DNA from: Prosthecochloris marina
Lineage (GTDB): Bacteria; Bacteroidota; Chlorobiia; Chlorobiales; Chlorobiaceae
Direction: 5' to 3'
Assembly: GCF_003182595.1 (NCBI RefSeq)
Contig: NZ_PDNZ01000015.1
Span: 1-9,835 of the forward strand
Length of the DNA stretch: 9,835 nucleotides
The first letter of the stretch is position 1, and the number at the start of each line of letters is the position of its first letter. The translations under genes were made by a program, and so were the position numbers. The notes below the pieces were generated by a model that was given only the letters and a program-made list of their open reading frames with translations, was not told the origin of the DNA and did no database searches. Shown one piece after another: positions 1-7,049 of the stretch.

Positions 1-1127
1 TCATCATTACCCCCCGGTAACGACTCTTCTTCCACATAACCCTGCTCGACCGCATCTTCGGCAACCGGAATATCATCGATAACAGTCACATTAAAACTCG
101 AAGAAGCCGAATCCCCATCATTCTCCTCAACGGTAAAGTTGAATGTCAGTAACAGTTGATTTTCACCATCGGCTTCAGGATGATCGAGCTGTCCAAGAAG
201 AGTGAATGTGTATGACTGGTTACCATCCTCGGACGCAGGATCATTGATAACGACTTCAAAAACTCTCTGTTCCTGGGCTGGAACTCCATCTGGAGGAAGA
301 TCACCGGTATACCCGATAAGAGTATGACCATCAGGTGAAACATAGTATTTGACCTCTTCGCCTGCAGATTCAAGGCCGGCCGGTGGAGTATTACCGTCAA
401 AAAATGTGTCGACTCCATCGCCGCCTGGAACCACACCAAGAGAGCCACCATCCAATGGTTCCTGGGACTGGTCGTTACCGTTCGGCGATAAATCATCTTC
501 GTCGACAAGCGCATTCTCAGGGGTTCCTATTTCCGGCTCAGTATCGATAACACGCTCTCTCGCCTCGAATTCCCTGAACAACCTTACAACAGCTTCCCGT
601 TCTACAGGGTCAACCGGAGCTAACGTGAACTCGATTCGGGGATTATGTGTCGCACGACCTTCTAAAAATGGATCGGGATCACCTGCTCTTCCATTCAGCG
701 TTGATTCATAGGTGCCTAAAATTGAAACAAAACGGTAGTCCGGAGCATCAAGTGCCTCTTGAAGACGCTCAATACGAATAAACCCGTGAGGATAATCGGA
801 TTGCTCCTCAACAATCTGACTGCTATCTTGTCCCTCTTTCGCATCTGCGGCTTTTTCTTCGGCCTCCTCATCGGTTTTTTCTGCAGAGTCTTTTATTTCC
901 TGCTTCTGCTCGGAAAACTCTTCAGTCATTTTGACAGTTTGGCTTTCCCCGATAAAAAGAACCTCACCGTCGATAAGCCGAAGCTCAGCGCTCCCATCAC
1001 TTTTTGTTAGAACAACGTCACCTTCATATACCGTATCACCAGGCTTCAGGAGACGAATGTCACCACGTTGAGAACGTACATATACAGTACCGGTTACAGT
1101 AAGCACAGTTGCTATGGGCTTATCCAT
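1..1127 (-). CDS. Giant T1SS adhesin with LapA-type retention module (N-terminal part, runs off the left edge)
   Basis: This is an open frame of 375 codons with no stop before the window edge. The ATG at 1127-1125 follows a good ribosome binding site (GGAGG at 1137-1133, 5-nt spacer). The protein starts MDKPIATVLTVTGTVYV and has no Sec signal. Residues ~1-65 are beta-rich and resemble the LapA retention module (GTVYV..., LLKPGDTVYEGDVVLT, GSAELRLIDGEVLFIG), which plugs the TolC channel and keeps such adhesins on the surface. Residues ~69-111 are a highly acidic, Glu-rich linker (about 17 of 43 acidic). Residues ~225-354 form a T1SS-143 type repeat (YTFTLLGQLDHPEADG ... VTVIDDIP), and the next repeat begins with GYVEEESLPGGND at 363-375. 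The canonical LapG cleavage motif ([TAP]AAG) is absent; only K-A-A-D at 92-95 is similar. The protein is probably exported by the LapBC/TolC system encoded just upstream. C-terminal RTX repeats and secretion signal would lie outside the window. Confidence 0.88.
   Translation of the reverse strand, partial: MDKPIATVLTVTGTVYVRSQRGDIRLLKPGDTVYEGDVVLTKSDGSAELRLIDGEVLFIGESQTVKMTEEFSEQKQEIKDSAEKTDEEAEEKAADAKEGQDSSQIVEEQSDYPHGFIRIERLQEALDAPDYRFVSILGTYESTLNGRAGDPDPFLEGRATHNPRIEFTLAPVDPVEREAVVRLFREFEARERVIDTEPEIGTPENALVDEDDLSPNGNDQSQEPLDGGSLGVVPGGDGVDTFFDGNTPPAGLESAGEEVKYYVSPDGHTLIGYTGDLPPDGVPAQEQRVFEVVINDPASEDGNQSYTFTLLGQLDHPEADGENQLLLTFNFTVEENDGDSASSSFNVTVIDDIPVAEDAVEQGYVEEESLPGGND
66..455 (-). repeat. 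T1SS-143 type repeat domain in the left adhesin
   Basis: Residues ~225-354 of the left adhesin match the T1SS-143 repeat pattern: a G-L-x-S-x-G-x-x-V-x-Y segment, a VFEV strand, then YTFTLLGQLDHP, a DGDS segment and a closing VTVIDDIP. The start of a following copy (GYVEEESLPGGND) occupies 3-41. The assignment is from recalled family motifs; the boundaries are approximate. Confidence 0.7.
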
Positions 1128-1130
1128 GTT

Positions 1131-1137
1131 ATCCTCC
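1131..1137 (-). promoter_or_regulatory. Ribosome binding site of the left adhesin
   Basis: The minus strand reads GGAGGAT five nt (from GGAGG) before the ATG at 1127-1125. It is the strongest Shine-Dalgarno match among the starts in the window, and it fixes the start of the left adhesin. Confidence 0.75.
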
Positions 1138-1140
1138 GCT

Positions 1141-1158
1141 TGAAAAAAGCTTTTTTCA
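1141..1158. promoter_or_regulatory. Perfect 18-bp palindrome just upstream of the adhesin ribosome binding site
   Basis: TGAAAAAAGCTTTTTTCA is a perfect palindrome, 3 nt upstream of the GGAGGAT element on the minus strand. As RNA it could form a short A/U stem next to the ribosome binding site; as DNA it could be a protein-binding site. The symmetry is seen directly; any regulatory role is inferred. Confidence 0.4.
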
Positions 1159-1221
1159 GCACAGCCTTTCTACCAAGAATTACAAACACCGAATCGAACG
1201 TGTCGTGTAATAATTTTAGTG

Positions 1222-1244
1222 GAGAAAAGAACACGTCTTTTCTC
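1222..1244. promoter_or_regulatory. 9-bp perfect hairpin in the adhesin leader
   Basis: GAGAAAAGA (1222-1230) and TCTTTTCTC (1236-1244) are perfect inverted copies with a 5-nt loop. The hairpin lies ~95 nt upstream of the second adhesin's start. There is no T-run after it on the minus strand, so it is not a typical terminator. It may be an operator or leader structure; the function is unknown. Confidence 0.35.
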
Positions 1245-1451
1245 AGTGGCTATAAAACCACGGAATATGTAATCGAAAAACAACGGAAATCAGGGGGTAC
1301 TGAGAACCGGAGGGATAACACACCGGCCGCCATATATTGCGCACATATGTAAACACGCTATCCCTACAGTTAAACTGCAAAAATGGCACATAATAATACT
1401 ATGCTACAAACAACTACAGCAGGAAAACCTGTACAGCTTATGCGGTTTTTG

Positions 1452-1476
1452 AAAAGGCCTGTAAAAACAGCCTCTT
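1452..1476 (-). terminator. Possible terminator downstream of lapC
   Basis: On the minus strand AGGCTGT, a TTTT loop and ACAGGCCTTTT form a stem of about 10 bp with one bulged G (1458), placed ~170 nt after the lapC stop. The T-run is largely used up in pairing and CAAAAACC follows, so intrinsic termination would be weak. It is the best candidate for ending the lapBC transcript before the second adhesin. Confidence 0.3.
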
Positions 1477-1645
1477 CCCTGTACAACTAATGATAAGACT
1501 TAGCCAGGACAGACGTAATCTGCTTTACTGTCCCTTGTAATCTTTTAGAGAACTTAAAGAAAAGTTACCATAAAGAACAAAATCTGAATAAAAAAAGCAT
1601 CAAAAACGTAATTTTGCAGAGAAAAACACATCATATATCCACGAT

Positions 1646-3064
1646 CTATCTTTCTTTCATGGCATTTGATGTCGCTCGAAGAATAGGCTTCAGCAGATAG
1701 GTCAATACCGTTCGCTTGCCGGTCATGATGTCGACTTGAGCCATCATTCCTGGAATCACCGGAAGACCTTCTTTGATAGCTGTTGCCGGTGTCTTCACTC
1801 GTACGAGATAAAAAGTGTGCCCTTCTTCATCGCTGACCGTGTCAGCGCTTATATGGTAAACCTCACCACGCATCCCCCCGTATATGGTAAACTCGTATGC
1901 GGTAAGTTTCACCATTGCCTGTTGTCCAGGATGCAGAAAGGCGATATCCTTGGGGGAAATTTTCACTTCCACTTCCAGACTGTCTCCAAGCGGCACGATA
2001 TCGGCCACCCTGCCTCCCGGCTTGACAACCCCTCCGATCGTATTGATGTAAACTCTCTGAACGGTCCCGCGGACAGGCGCTCTGATTTCCGTTCGCTCAA
2101 CAAGGTCAGCAAGGCCCTTGGTCCCCTGACTCAAGCTGGCTATCCTGCTAAGTACCACCTCGAGCTCTTTGCGCCACTCATTTCGACTTTTGAGCTCCAC
2201 TTCCTTTACCCTTTCCTTTGCTTCATCAAGCATGCGTTCGAGGGTTGCTTTTCTTGCCAGTGCGGCATCTCTCTCACCCCTGGCATTGGCTACATCACGC
2301 CTCAGCCTTATCACTTCGACCTCTGAAACAGCACCACTCGAAAGCAGAGGTGCTGTTTTTGCAAGTTCCTGCGATGCCAGGCTAAAGCTACGCTCTGCCT
2401 GCACCAACCGCGCATCGACCTCTTCAAGCTCATGGTGCCGTTGAGAAAGCTGTTCCTTGACAATTACCATTTGAGCATTGAACTCTTTCAGACTCTCTGC
2501 ATAAAGCAACTTTTCATGCTCAACAATTTGCGGTACATCTTTCAACTTCTTTTCGGGCAGTTCAAGCGGCACACCTTCCGCAAGAGCACGAAGGCGAGCT
2601 TCTTTCGCAACAAGGCCAAGCACTTCGTATTCTTTCTCCTGAAAAGAAGATGTAAAACGGGTGGGATCTATCCGCATCAGTATGTCACCGGCTTTCACTT
2701 CCTGGCCTTCGTGAACCCTTATCTCTTCCAGAATACCCCCGTCAAGTGATTCGACGACCTGGAGCCGTGAAGAAGGGATCACTTTACCCATCCCTCTTGT
2801 TACCTCGTCCAGCGGTGCAACCATTGCCCAGAAAAGAAAAAGCAAAACAGTAATTCCCATTATTTTCAGCACCGCACGTGCTCTGACCGGCTCTTGCTGC
2901 ATTTTTGCCCACTCGGCATCTTCCGTCCAGTCAGCTCGCTCCTCCTCTTCCATGGGAATCCACCGGTCAAAGAAACGGTCAACAAAAACACGCCCCTTGT
3001 CACCCATCTCCCGGATGAACCCCCCAAGTCGTTCAAATCCATCTTTTGTCCGGGGATCGATCAT
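1646..3064 (-). CDS. lapC: Type I secretion membrane fusion protein, HlyD/LapC family
   Basis: The 472-residue protein is the periplasmic adaptor linking the inner-membrane ABC exporter to the TolC-type channel. An N-terminal cytoplasmic segment (~1-62, with an acidic EEEERADW...DAEWAK stretch) precedes one membrane helix at ~64-83 (VLKIMGITVLLFLFWAMVAP). Residues ~95-133 form the first biotinyl/lipoyl-like half (VESLDGGILEEIRVHEGQ), ~140-315 a long alpha-helical hairpin, and ~325-360 the second lipoyl half (IRAPVRGTVQRV). The HlyD signature lies at ~436-457 (VIPGMMAQVDIMTGKR then TVLTYLL). Length is normal for the family. The ATG overlaps the stop of the ABC gene (ATGA), with a GGAGA element upstream, so translation is coupled. 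The LapC assignment rests on family resemblance and neighbours. Confidence 0.92.
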   Translation of the reverse strand: MIDPRTKDGFERLGGFIREMGDKGRVFVDRFFDRWIPMEEEERADWTEDAEWAKMQQEPVRARAVLKIMGITVLLFLFWAMVAPLDEVTRGMGKVIPSSRLQVVESLDGGILEEIRVHEGQEVKAGDILMRIDPTRFTSSFQEKEYEVLGLVAKEARLRALAEGVPLELPEKKLKDVPQIVEHEKLLYAESLKEFNAQMVIVKEQLSQRHHELEEVDARLVQAERSFSLASQELAKTAPLLSSGAVSEVEVIRLRRDVANARGERDAALARKATLERMLDEAKERVKEVELKSRNEWRKELEVVLSRIASLSQGTKGLADLVERTEIRAPVRGTVQRVYINTIGGVVKPGGRVADIVPLGDSLEVEVKISPKDIAFLHPGQQAMVKLTAYEFTIYGGMRGEVYHISADTVSDEEGHTFYLVRVKTPATAIKEGLPVIPGMMAQVDIMTGKRTVLTYLLKPILRATSNAMKER

Positions 3065-5238
3065 GTTTCCACTCTCCTGATCTGCCCTTTCTTCAAAGCG
3101 TCGAGAACTTTCTCCTTAGGACCATCGGCAACCACTTTTCCTCCATCCATAACAATAATTCTGTCAACAAGATTGAGAAGTGATGTCCGATGAGTGACGA
3201 TCAATACAGTTTTTTGGCGAACATATTGCTCGAAACGCGTTTTAAAAATGCCTTCCGTCGTGTTATCCATTTGCGACGTAGGCTCATCGAAGAGCAGAAT
3301 CGAAGGATCGTTGATCACAGCCCTGGCAATAACCACCCCTTGCCGCTGGCCACCTGAAAGAAACTCACCTCGCTCACCGACCTGCATGTTGAATCCATGA
3401 GGGTGTTTGTCGACAAATTGGTCAAGTGTTCCTATTGATGCCGCCCGTAAAACCTCCTGGTCACTTGCCTGAGGATATCCCAGCGTGATGTTATCACGAA
3501 GTGAACCAAAAAAAAGCATGGCTTCCTGCGAAACATAGCCGATATTGTTACGCAGTTCCATAGGATCGACCTGACGAATATCAATGCCATCGATAAACAC
3601 CGTTCCACTTTTCGGCTGATAAAGCCCTGCAATCAAACGCTCAATGGTTGTTTTCCCGGAACCGATTCGTCCCAGTATGGCAACATGTTCTCCTTGCCGA
3701 ATTCGGAACGATACTCCTGAAAGAGCTTCCCGCTCCTGATTCGGATAAGCAAAATGCACATCTCGAAACTCGATATTACCTTGACAAGATTTTCGCGAAA
3801 CAAAACCAGCATCAACCGGGCGTTCAACCGGCAGTTCCATAATCGTGTTCAATGAAGTCAGCGACGTTTCAGCTTGATGGTACTGCACCAGCAAAGCCGC
3901 ACTCTGACTGACCGGAGACATCACCCGCGATGTCAGTATATACACCGCAATCAGACCGCCCATCGTGAGGTTGCCGGAAGAAATCAGATAGACACCGACA
4001 ATGAAACCGAGAATCGATACAATAGTTTGCACCATGTACGCCCCGCTTGAGACCGAAGCAGAAAGAAAACGCAGTTGTTCGCCGACCTTGGCCAAACGCG
4101 CAACAACCTTTTCCCATCGTGCCTGAAAACTGTTCTCGGCATTGACCGCCTTGATGGTTTCAATACCCGTCAACCCCTCGATGAGCGTTGCACTACGTTG
4201 TGCACCCACGCGATACGACTGCTCAGTAAGATCATGCATCTTCCCCTGAATGGTCATTGCATAGAGAAAAACAGCAGCCACGCCGAGCAGAACAGGAATA
4301 ACCAGTGGCCAGGAAATAAGCGCAATGACAATAATAAACAGCGAGGCAAATGGCAGATCGACAAGAACCGCAATCGTTGAAGAGGTGATAAAGTTTCTGA
4401 CAAACTCGAAAGCCTGTAGATTCGATGCAAATGAACCTACAGAAGCCGGCCTGTGTTCCAGCCTCAAACCAAGCACTTGCTCCATGATCGATGATGAAAG
4501 CTTCACATCGGCCCGGCTTGAAGAAAGGTCGATAAAGTAAACCCTCATGAGACGGAGAACTATATCGCCCCCAAGTGCAAGAAGAACCGCCGCCGAAGTC
4601 ACCCAGAGCGTCTCTACTGCAAGATTCGGCAGCACCCTGTCATAAACATTTCGGATAAACAAGGGCATCGCCAAAGCAAACAGATTAATCATGACTGCTG
4701 CAGCAAGAATGTCCTTGTAGAGCGGTTTGTTTTCTTCGATGACGCTCCAGAACCAATGACGGCGCTTCAAGTTGCGAACCTCTGGAGTCCTGCCGTCATA
4801 GCGAAACTCCGGGCGTATATAGATAGCGGTCCCTGTAAATCGTGAATCGATATCATCGATTGGCAGCTCGACCGGAGCGTCACCTAATTCAGAAAAAGAA
4901 ACAAACGCTTTCCCTGAACTCACATCGAGGCGATGCAGCACACAAGCATCGTTCTCCTTCAAGAGAAGGATCACAGGAAACAATGCTGAATTGAGCTGAA
5001 CAAGCGGCAAGCTGACAATACGACTGCTGAAACCGGCCTTCTTTGCCGCTCGAGGAAAAAGAGAAGGCGTCAAGCCTTTGTTATCGAGAGGCAGCCCGGC
5101 AACAACAACGTCCCGCTCGACAGGCAATTCATGAGACTTCGCTATAACAATCAAGCACTCAACAAGCGGATCATGTGGTTTTTTACCCCCCTTCGGCAAA
5201 TTCTGCTGCGCAAATTGAGTGCTTTTGTCCTGCTGCAT
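3061..5238 (-). CDS. lapB: Type I secretion ABC transporter/ATPase, LssB/LapB family with degenerate C39-like domain
   Basis: The 725-residue inner-membrane exporter drives ATP-dependent secretion of the flanking RTX adhesins. Residues ~20-140 form a C39-peptidase-like domain: DPLVECL aligns with the C39 DCGxxCL motif but has Pro where the catalytic Cys would be, so it probably binds substrate without cleaving it. The membrane domain spans ~170-450, with the typical RNVYDRVLPNLAVETLW segment. The nucleotide-binding domain (~487-725) has Walker A GRIGSGKTT (523-531), Q-loop Q571, signature LSGGQ (627-631), Walker B SILLFDEPT (646-654), D-loop SQMD and H-loop H683, all intact. The ATG at 5238 has only a weak AAAAAGA element ahead of it. 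The stop overlaps the lapC start. Length and order match LapB/LssB exporters of giant adhesins. Confidence 0.95.
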   Translation of the reverse strand: MQQDKSTQFAQQNLPKGGKKPHDPLVECLIVIAKSHELPVERDVVVAGLPLDNKGLTPSLFPRAAKKAGFSSRIVSLPLVQLNSALFPVILLLKENDACVLHRLDVSSGKAFVSFSELGDAPVELPIDDIDSRFTGTAIYIRPEFRYDGRTPEVRNLKRRHWFWSVIEENKPLYKDILAAAVMINLFALAMPLFIRNVYDRVLPNLAVETLWVTSAAVLLALGGDIVLRLMRVYFIDLSSSRADVKLSSSIMEQVLGLRLEHRPASVGSFASNLQAFEFVRNFITSSTIAVLVDLPFASLFIIVIALISWPLVIPVLLGVAAVFLYAMTIQGKMHDLTEQSYRVGAQRSATLIEGLTGIETIKAVNAENSFQARWEKVVARLAKVGEQLRFLSASVSSGAYMVQTIVSILGFIVGVYLISSGNLTMGGLIAVYILTSRVMSPVSQSAALLVQYHQAETSLTSLNTIMELPVERPVDAGFVSRKSCQGNIEFRDVHFAYPNQEREALSGVSFRIRQGEHVAILGRIGSGKTTIERLIAGLYQPKSGTVFIDGIDIRQVDPMELRNNIGYVSQEAMLFFGSLRDNITLGYPQASDQEVLRAASIGTLDQFVDKHPHGFNMQVGERGEFLSGGQRQGVVIARAVINDPSILLFDEPTSQMDNTTEGIFKTRFEQYVRQKTVLIVTHRTSLLNLVDRIIVMDGGKVVADGPKEKVLDALKKGQIRRVET

Positions 5239-5256
5239 TCTTTTTATCTGATTCTT

Positions 5257-5262
5257 ATTATA
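5257..5262 (-). promoter_or_regulatory. Possible -10 box of a lapBC promoter
   Basis: The minus strand reads a perfect TATAAT whose downstream end is 18 nt before the lapB ATG. The hexamer at the 17-bp spacing is TTATGT, a poor -35, and there is no extended -10. A second TATAAT at 5329-5324 also lacks a good partner. In such AT-rich DNA this could be chance. Confidence 0.25.
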
Positions 5263-5461
5263 CCTTGATCAACAGCAAAACATAACAAAAAAAACATACA
5301 GTAGATTCCTGTTTTCTTGTCTGATTATAAGCTGTTATGCCGCTATACCTGTTATCTGATCGATTGAAAATCACCCATTATGGATTTACAGTAACATTGA
5401 ACAACGGTATTATATTATTAATGGGTGGAGGGAAAAACAGGGGAAATATGCAAAAGAGAGT

Positions 5462-5494
5462 GAGTATTCCCTCTATTTTTTACAGGGAATACTC
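5462..5494 (-). terminator. Hairpin downstream of the tolC-type gene, possible terminator
   Basis: GAGTATTCCCT (5462-5472) and AGGGAATACTC (5484-5494) form a perfect 11-bp stem with an 11-nt loop, 48 nt after the tolC-type stop. On the minus strand it is followed by ACTCTCTTTTGC, an imperfect T-rich tail. It could terminate the adhesin-tolC transcript or protect its 3' end. Confidence 0.45.
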
Positions 5495-5542
5495 TACAGT
5501 ATACAAGACAACATCGATATCACAAACTGGCCTGCCCTGTAA

Positions 5543-7009
5543 TCACTTCTCCATTGGGGTCACACTGACAGGTTGTGTCACTTCGGCGTCAGAAGATAAG
5601 TGATCTGCTGCTGCAACAGGAACCGCACACAACTCAAGATCTTCCTGTGTCGGTAAGTCCTCACGGACCACACCAATACTCTGCAGCAAACGGCCCATGC
5701 CGGCCAACGCTCTTGCATCGGCTATTTTCAAGTCATAAAATGCATTTGAATAAGCCCGCTGAGCCTGGAAGTACTCATTTTCCGTATCGAGGAGGTCCAG
5801 TAATGTTCGCTTGCCGATATTGAACTGATCGCGGTATGCCACACGTACCTTAGCCACATTTTTCCTGTGTTGGTCAAGATACTCGACCTGATATGCTAAC
5901 ACCGACTTATCGTTATAAGCTATTTCCAAGGTTTGACGAACTTCCCTGCGAACTTTTTCACGAATGTCCATCGAGCGCAGTTTCTTCATTTTATACTGCT
6001 TCACGGCAGCAAGATCAGATCCGCCGTTGAATATGTTGTAGGTCATCAACAACTCAACTGCGGCTTCGCGTTCATAGGCATCTATGCCGTCCTCATCCCA
6101 ACTCCAGTCATGGTATGCACGAATATCAAAGCGTGGATAAAATTTCGACTGCTGCACCCTTACCGCCTGTTCGGAAGCCTCTATATCTGCAAGCGTTGCA
6201 AGAAACGACGGGTTCTGCTGATAGGCCAACGGCAGGGCTTCTCCCACCGTTGAAGGTAACCCTGTAATATCTACCGAGAAATCCTCAACGTGGTCCGGTG
6301 GTAACTCTCCTACAATCCTCTGGTAGCGTGCACTGACATCGTGCAGGTTCGATTGCTCCGTCATAAGGTTCGAACTCGCAAGCGCCAGACGTCCTTTGAT
6401 CTGTTCCAGATTCACCTTGGCCCCCACACCGGACTTTACACGCTTTGATATCTGCTCATAGATTTCCTGGTGATAATCGTAGTTCTGGTGAGCCATGTCC
6501 ACCAGGTCACGATACCGCATGACATCGGCATAGGCACGAAGACCTTCCAGGCCTGCACTTTCAAGCGACTGTAAAAACTCGAAGTACCTTGCCTGACTCG
6601 AACGTTTCAGGCGGCAGACCTGACTGTTCGTATAGAAACCGTCAAACAGCATCTGTCGCACCTCCAACCGGATGCCTTTGCGCCAGAAATCTTCCGTCCG
6701 GCTCCCGTCACGCCAGCGCCGTTCGCGGCCAATATCCGCTGTAGCATCAAGAGTGGGAAAATAACCACCACGAGCAACACCCTGCTCTTCATAAACATCC
6801 ATGAACGCATGCCAGCTTGCCTGGACTTCAGGGTTTGTGTTGATCGCCTTCTCCACCGCTCCACTCACCGGCTGCACCGTGATCTTTCCGGAACTTTTTT
6901 CTGCCGTAGCATCCTGAGCACATACGACATGAGGCGCCACCATGCCTGCAAGCAAAGTTCCCACGAACGCACTCTTTAGCACTTCTTTCATGTTCTTTTT
7001 ATTCTTCAT
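5543..7009 (-). CDS. TolC-family type I secretion outer-membrane protein (LapE/AggA-like)
   Basis: The 488-residue protein is the outer-membrane exit duct of the type I secretion system. It starts MKNKKNMKEVLKSAFVGTLL, a Sec signal peptide with a likely signal peptidase I site after V-C-A (31/32). C30 is not in a lipobox. Two outer-membrane efflux repeats follow: ~50-235 (AINTNPEVQAS, GGYFPTLDATADIG) and ~255-445 (LAYQQNPSFLATLADIEASE, then the IGKRTLLDLLDTENEYFQAQ conserved helix). A ~35-residue tail ends it. I chose the start at 7009 because the signal peptide begins there. The frame stays open further upstream to 7135, but that would overlap the adhesin's end and bury the signal peptide. 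The Shine-Dalgarno match is weak for this start and for the alternative M7 (6991). The adhesin's stop lies 40 nt upstream, so co-transcription is likely. Confidence 0.92.
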   Translation of the reverse strand: MKNKKNMKEVLKSAFVGTLLAGMVAPHVVCAQDATAEKSSGKITVQPVSGAVEKAINTNPEVQASWHAFMDVYEEQGVARGGYFPTLDATADIGRERRWRDGSRTEDFWRKGIRLEVRQMLFDGFYTNSQVCRLKRSSQARYFEFLQSLESAGLEGLRAYADVMRYRDLVDMAHQNYDYHQEIYEQISKRVKSGVGAKVNLEQIKGRLALASSNLMTEQSNLHDVSARYQRIVGELPPDHVEDFSVDITGLPSTVGEALPLAYQQNPSFLATLADIEASEQAVRVQQSKFYPRFDIRAYHDWSWDEDGIDAYEREAAVELLMTYNIFNGGSDLAAVKQYKMKKLRSMDIREKVRREVRQTLEIAYNDKSVLAYQVEYLDQHRKNVAKVRVAYRDQFNIGKRTLLDLLDTENEYFQAQRAYSNAFYDLKIADARALAGMGRLLQSIGVVREDLPTQEDLELCAVPVAAADHLSSDAEVTQPVSVTPMEK

Positions 7010-7049
7010 AACAGGTATTAGTTTATAAGTACAATAAAACTTAACGCTC

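Larger units (their letters stand above)
1128..1645. other. 518-nt intergenic region between lapC and the second adhesin
   Basis: No convincing gene lies here on either strand. The region holds several inverted repeats: an 18-bp palindrome at 1141-1158, a 9-bp hairpin at 1222-1244, a terminator-like hairpin near 1452-1476, and a 6-bp inverted repeat GGACAG/CTGTCC at 1507-1512 and 1528-1533 with no T-run. A weak AU-rich stem at 1601-1616 is followed on the minus strand by seven Ts (1596-1590). I looked for sigma70 and sigma54 promoters on the minus strand and saw no well-spaced pair. The length and structure suggest a separate promoter and a long leader for the second adhesin, but this is inference. 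Confidence 0.6.
5239..5542. other. 304-nt intergenic region between the tolC-type gene and lapB
   Basis: This gap contains no credible gene. It holds a strong hairpin (5462-5494) shortly after the tolC-type stop, a 9-bp inverted repeat CACCCATTA/TAATGGGTG (5372-5380 and 5419-5427, 38 nt apart), an A8/T8 tract at 5287-5294, and TATAAT sequences on the minus strand at 5262-5257 and 5329-5324. Taken together these suggest that lapBC can be transcribed separately from the adhesin and tolC-type genes. Confidence 0.6.

Noticed and set aside
349..711. 120-codon plus-strand reading frame opposite the left adhesin
   Set aside because: It is a Ser/Pro/Thr-rich antisense shadow of acidic, Gly-rich coding sequence. 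The minus-strand frame has clear domain content and a good ribosome binding site.
1068..1352. 94-codon plus-strand reading frame across the start of the left adhesin
   Set aside because: It overlaps the well-supported retention-module coding sequence on the other strand, has no ribosome binding site and resembles no family.
1384..1405. TGGCAC as part of a sigma54 promoter
   Set aside because: It lies on the plus strand, opposite to all genes, and the -12 element (GC at the right spacing) is missing.
1507..1533. GGACAG/CTGTCC inverted repeat as a terminator of lapC
   Set aside because: The stem is only 6 bp with a 15-nt loop, and no T-run follows on the minus strand.
1736..2326. 196-codon plus-strand reading frame opposite lapC
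   Set aside because: It is antisense to a full-length HlyD-family protein with an intact signature; its own composition fits no family.
5337..5603. 88-codon plus-strand reading frame in the tolC-lapB gap
   Set aside because: It has a weak start context, overlaps the end of the tolC-type gene, spans the hairpin and has no recognisable features.
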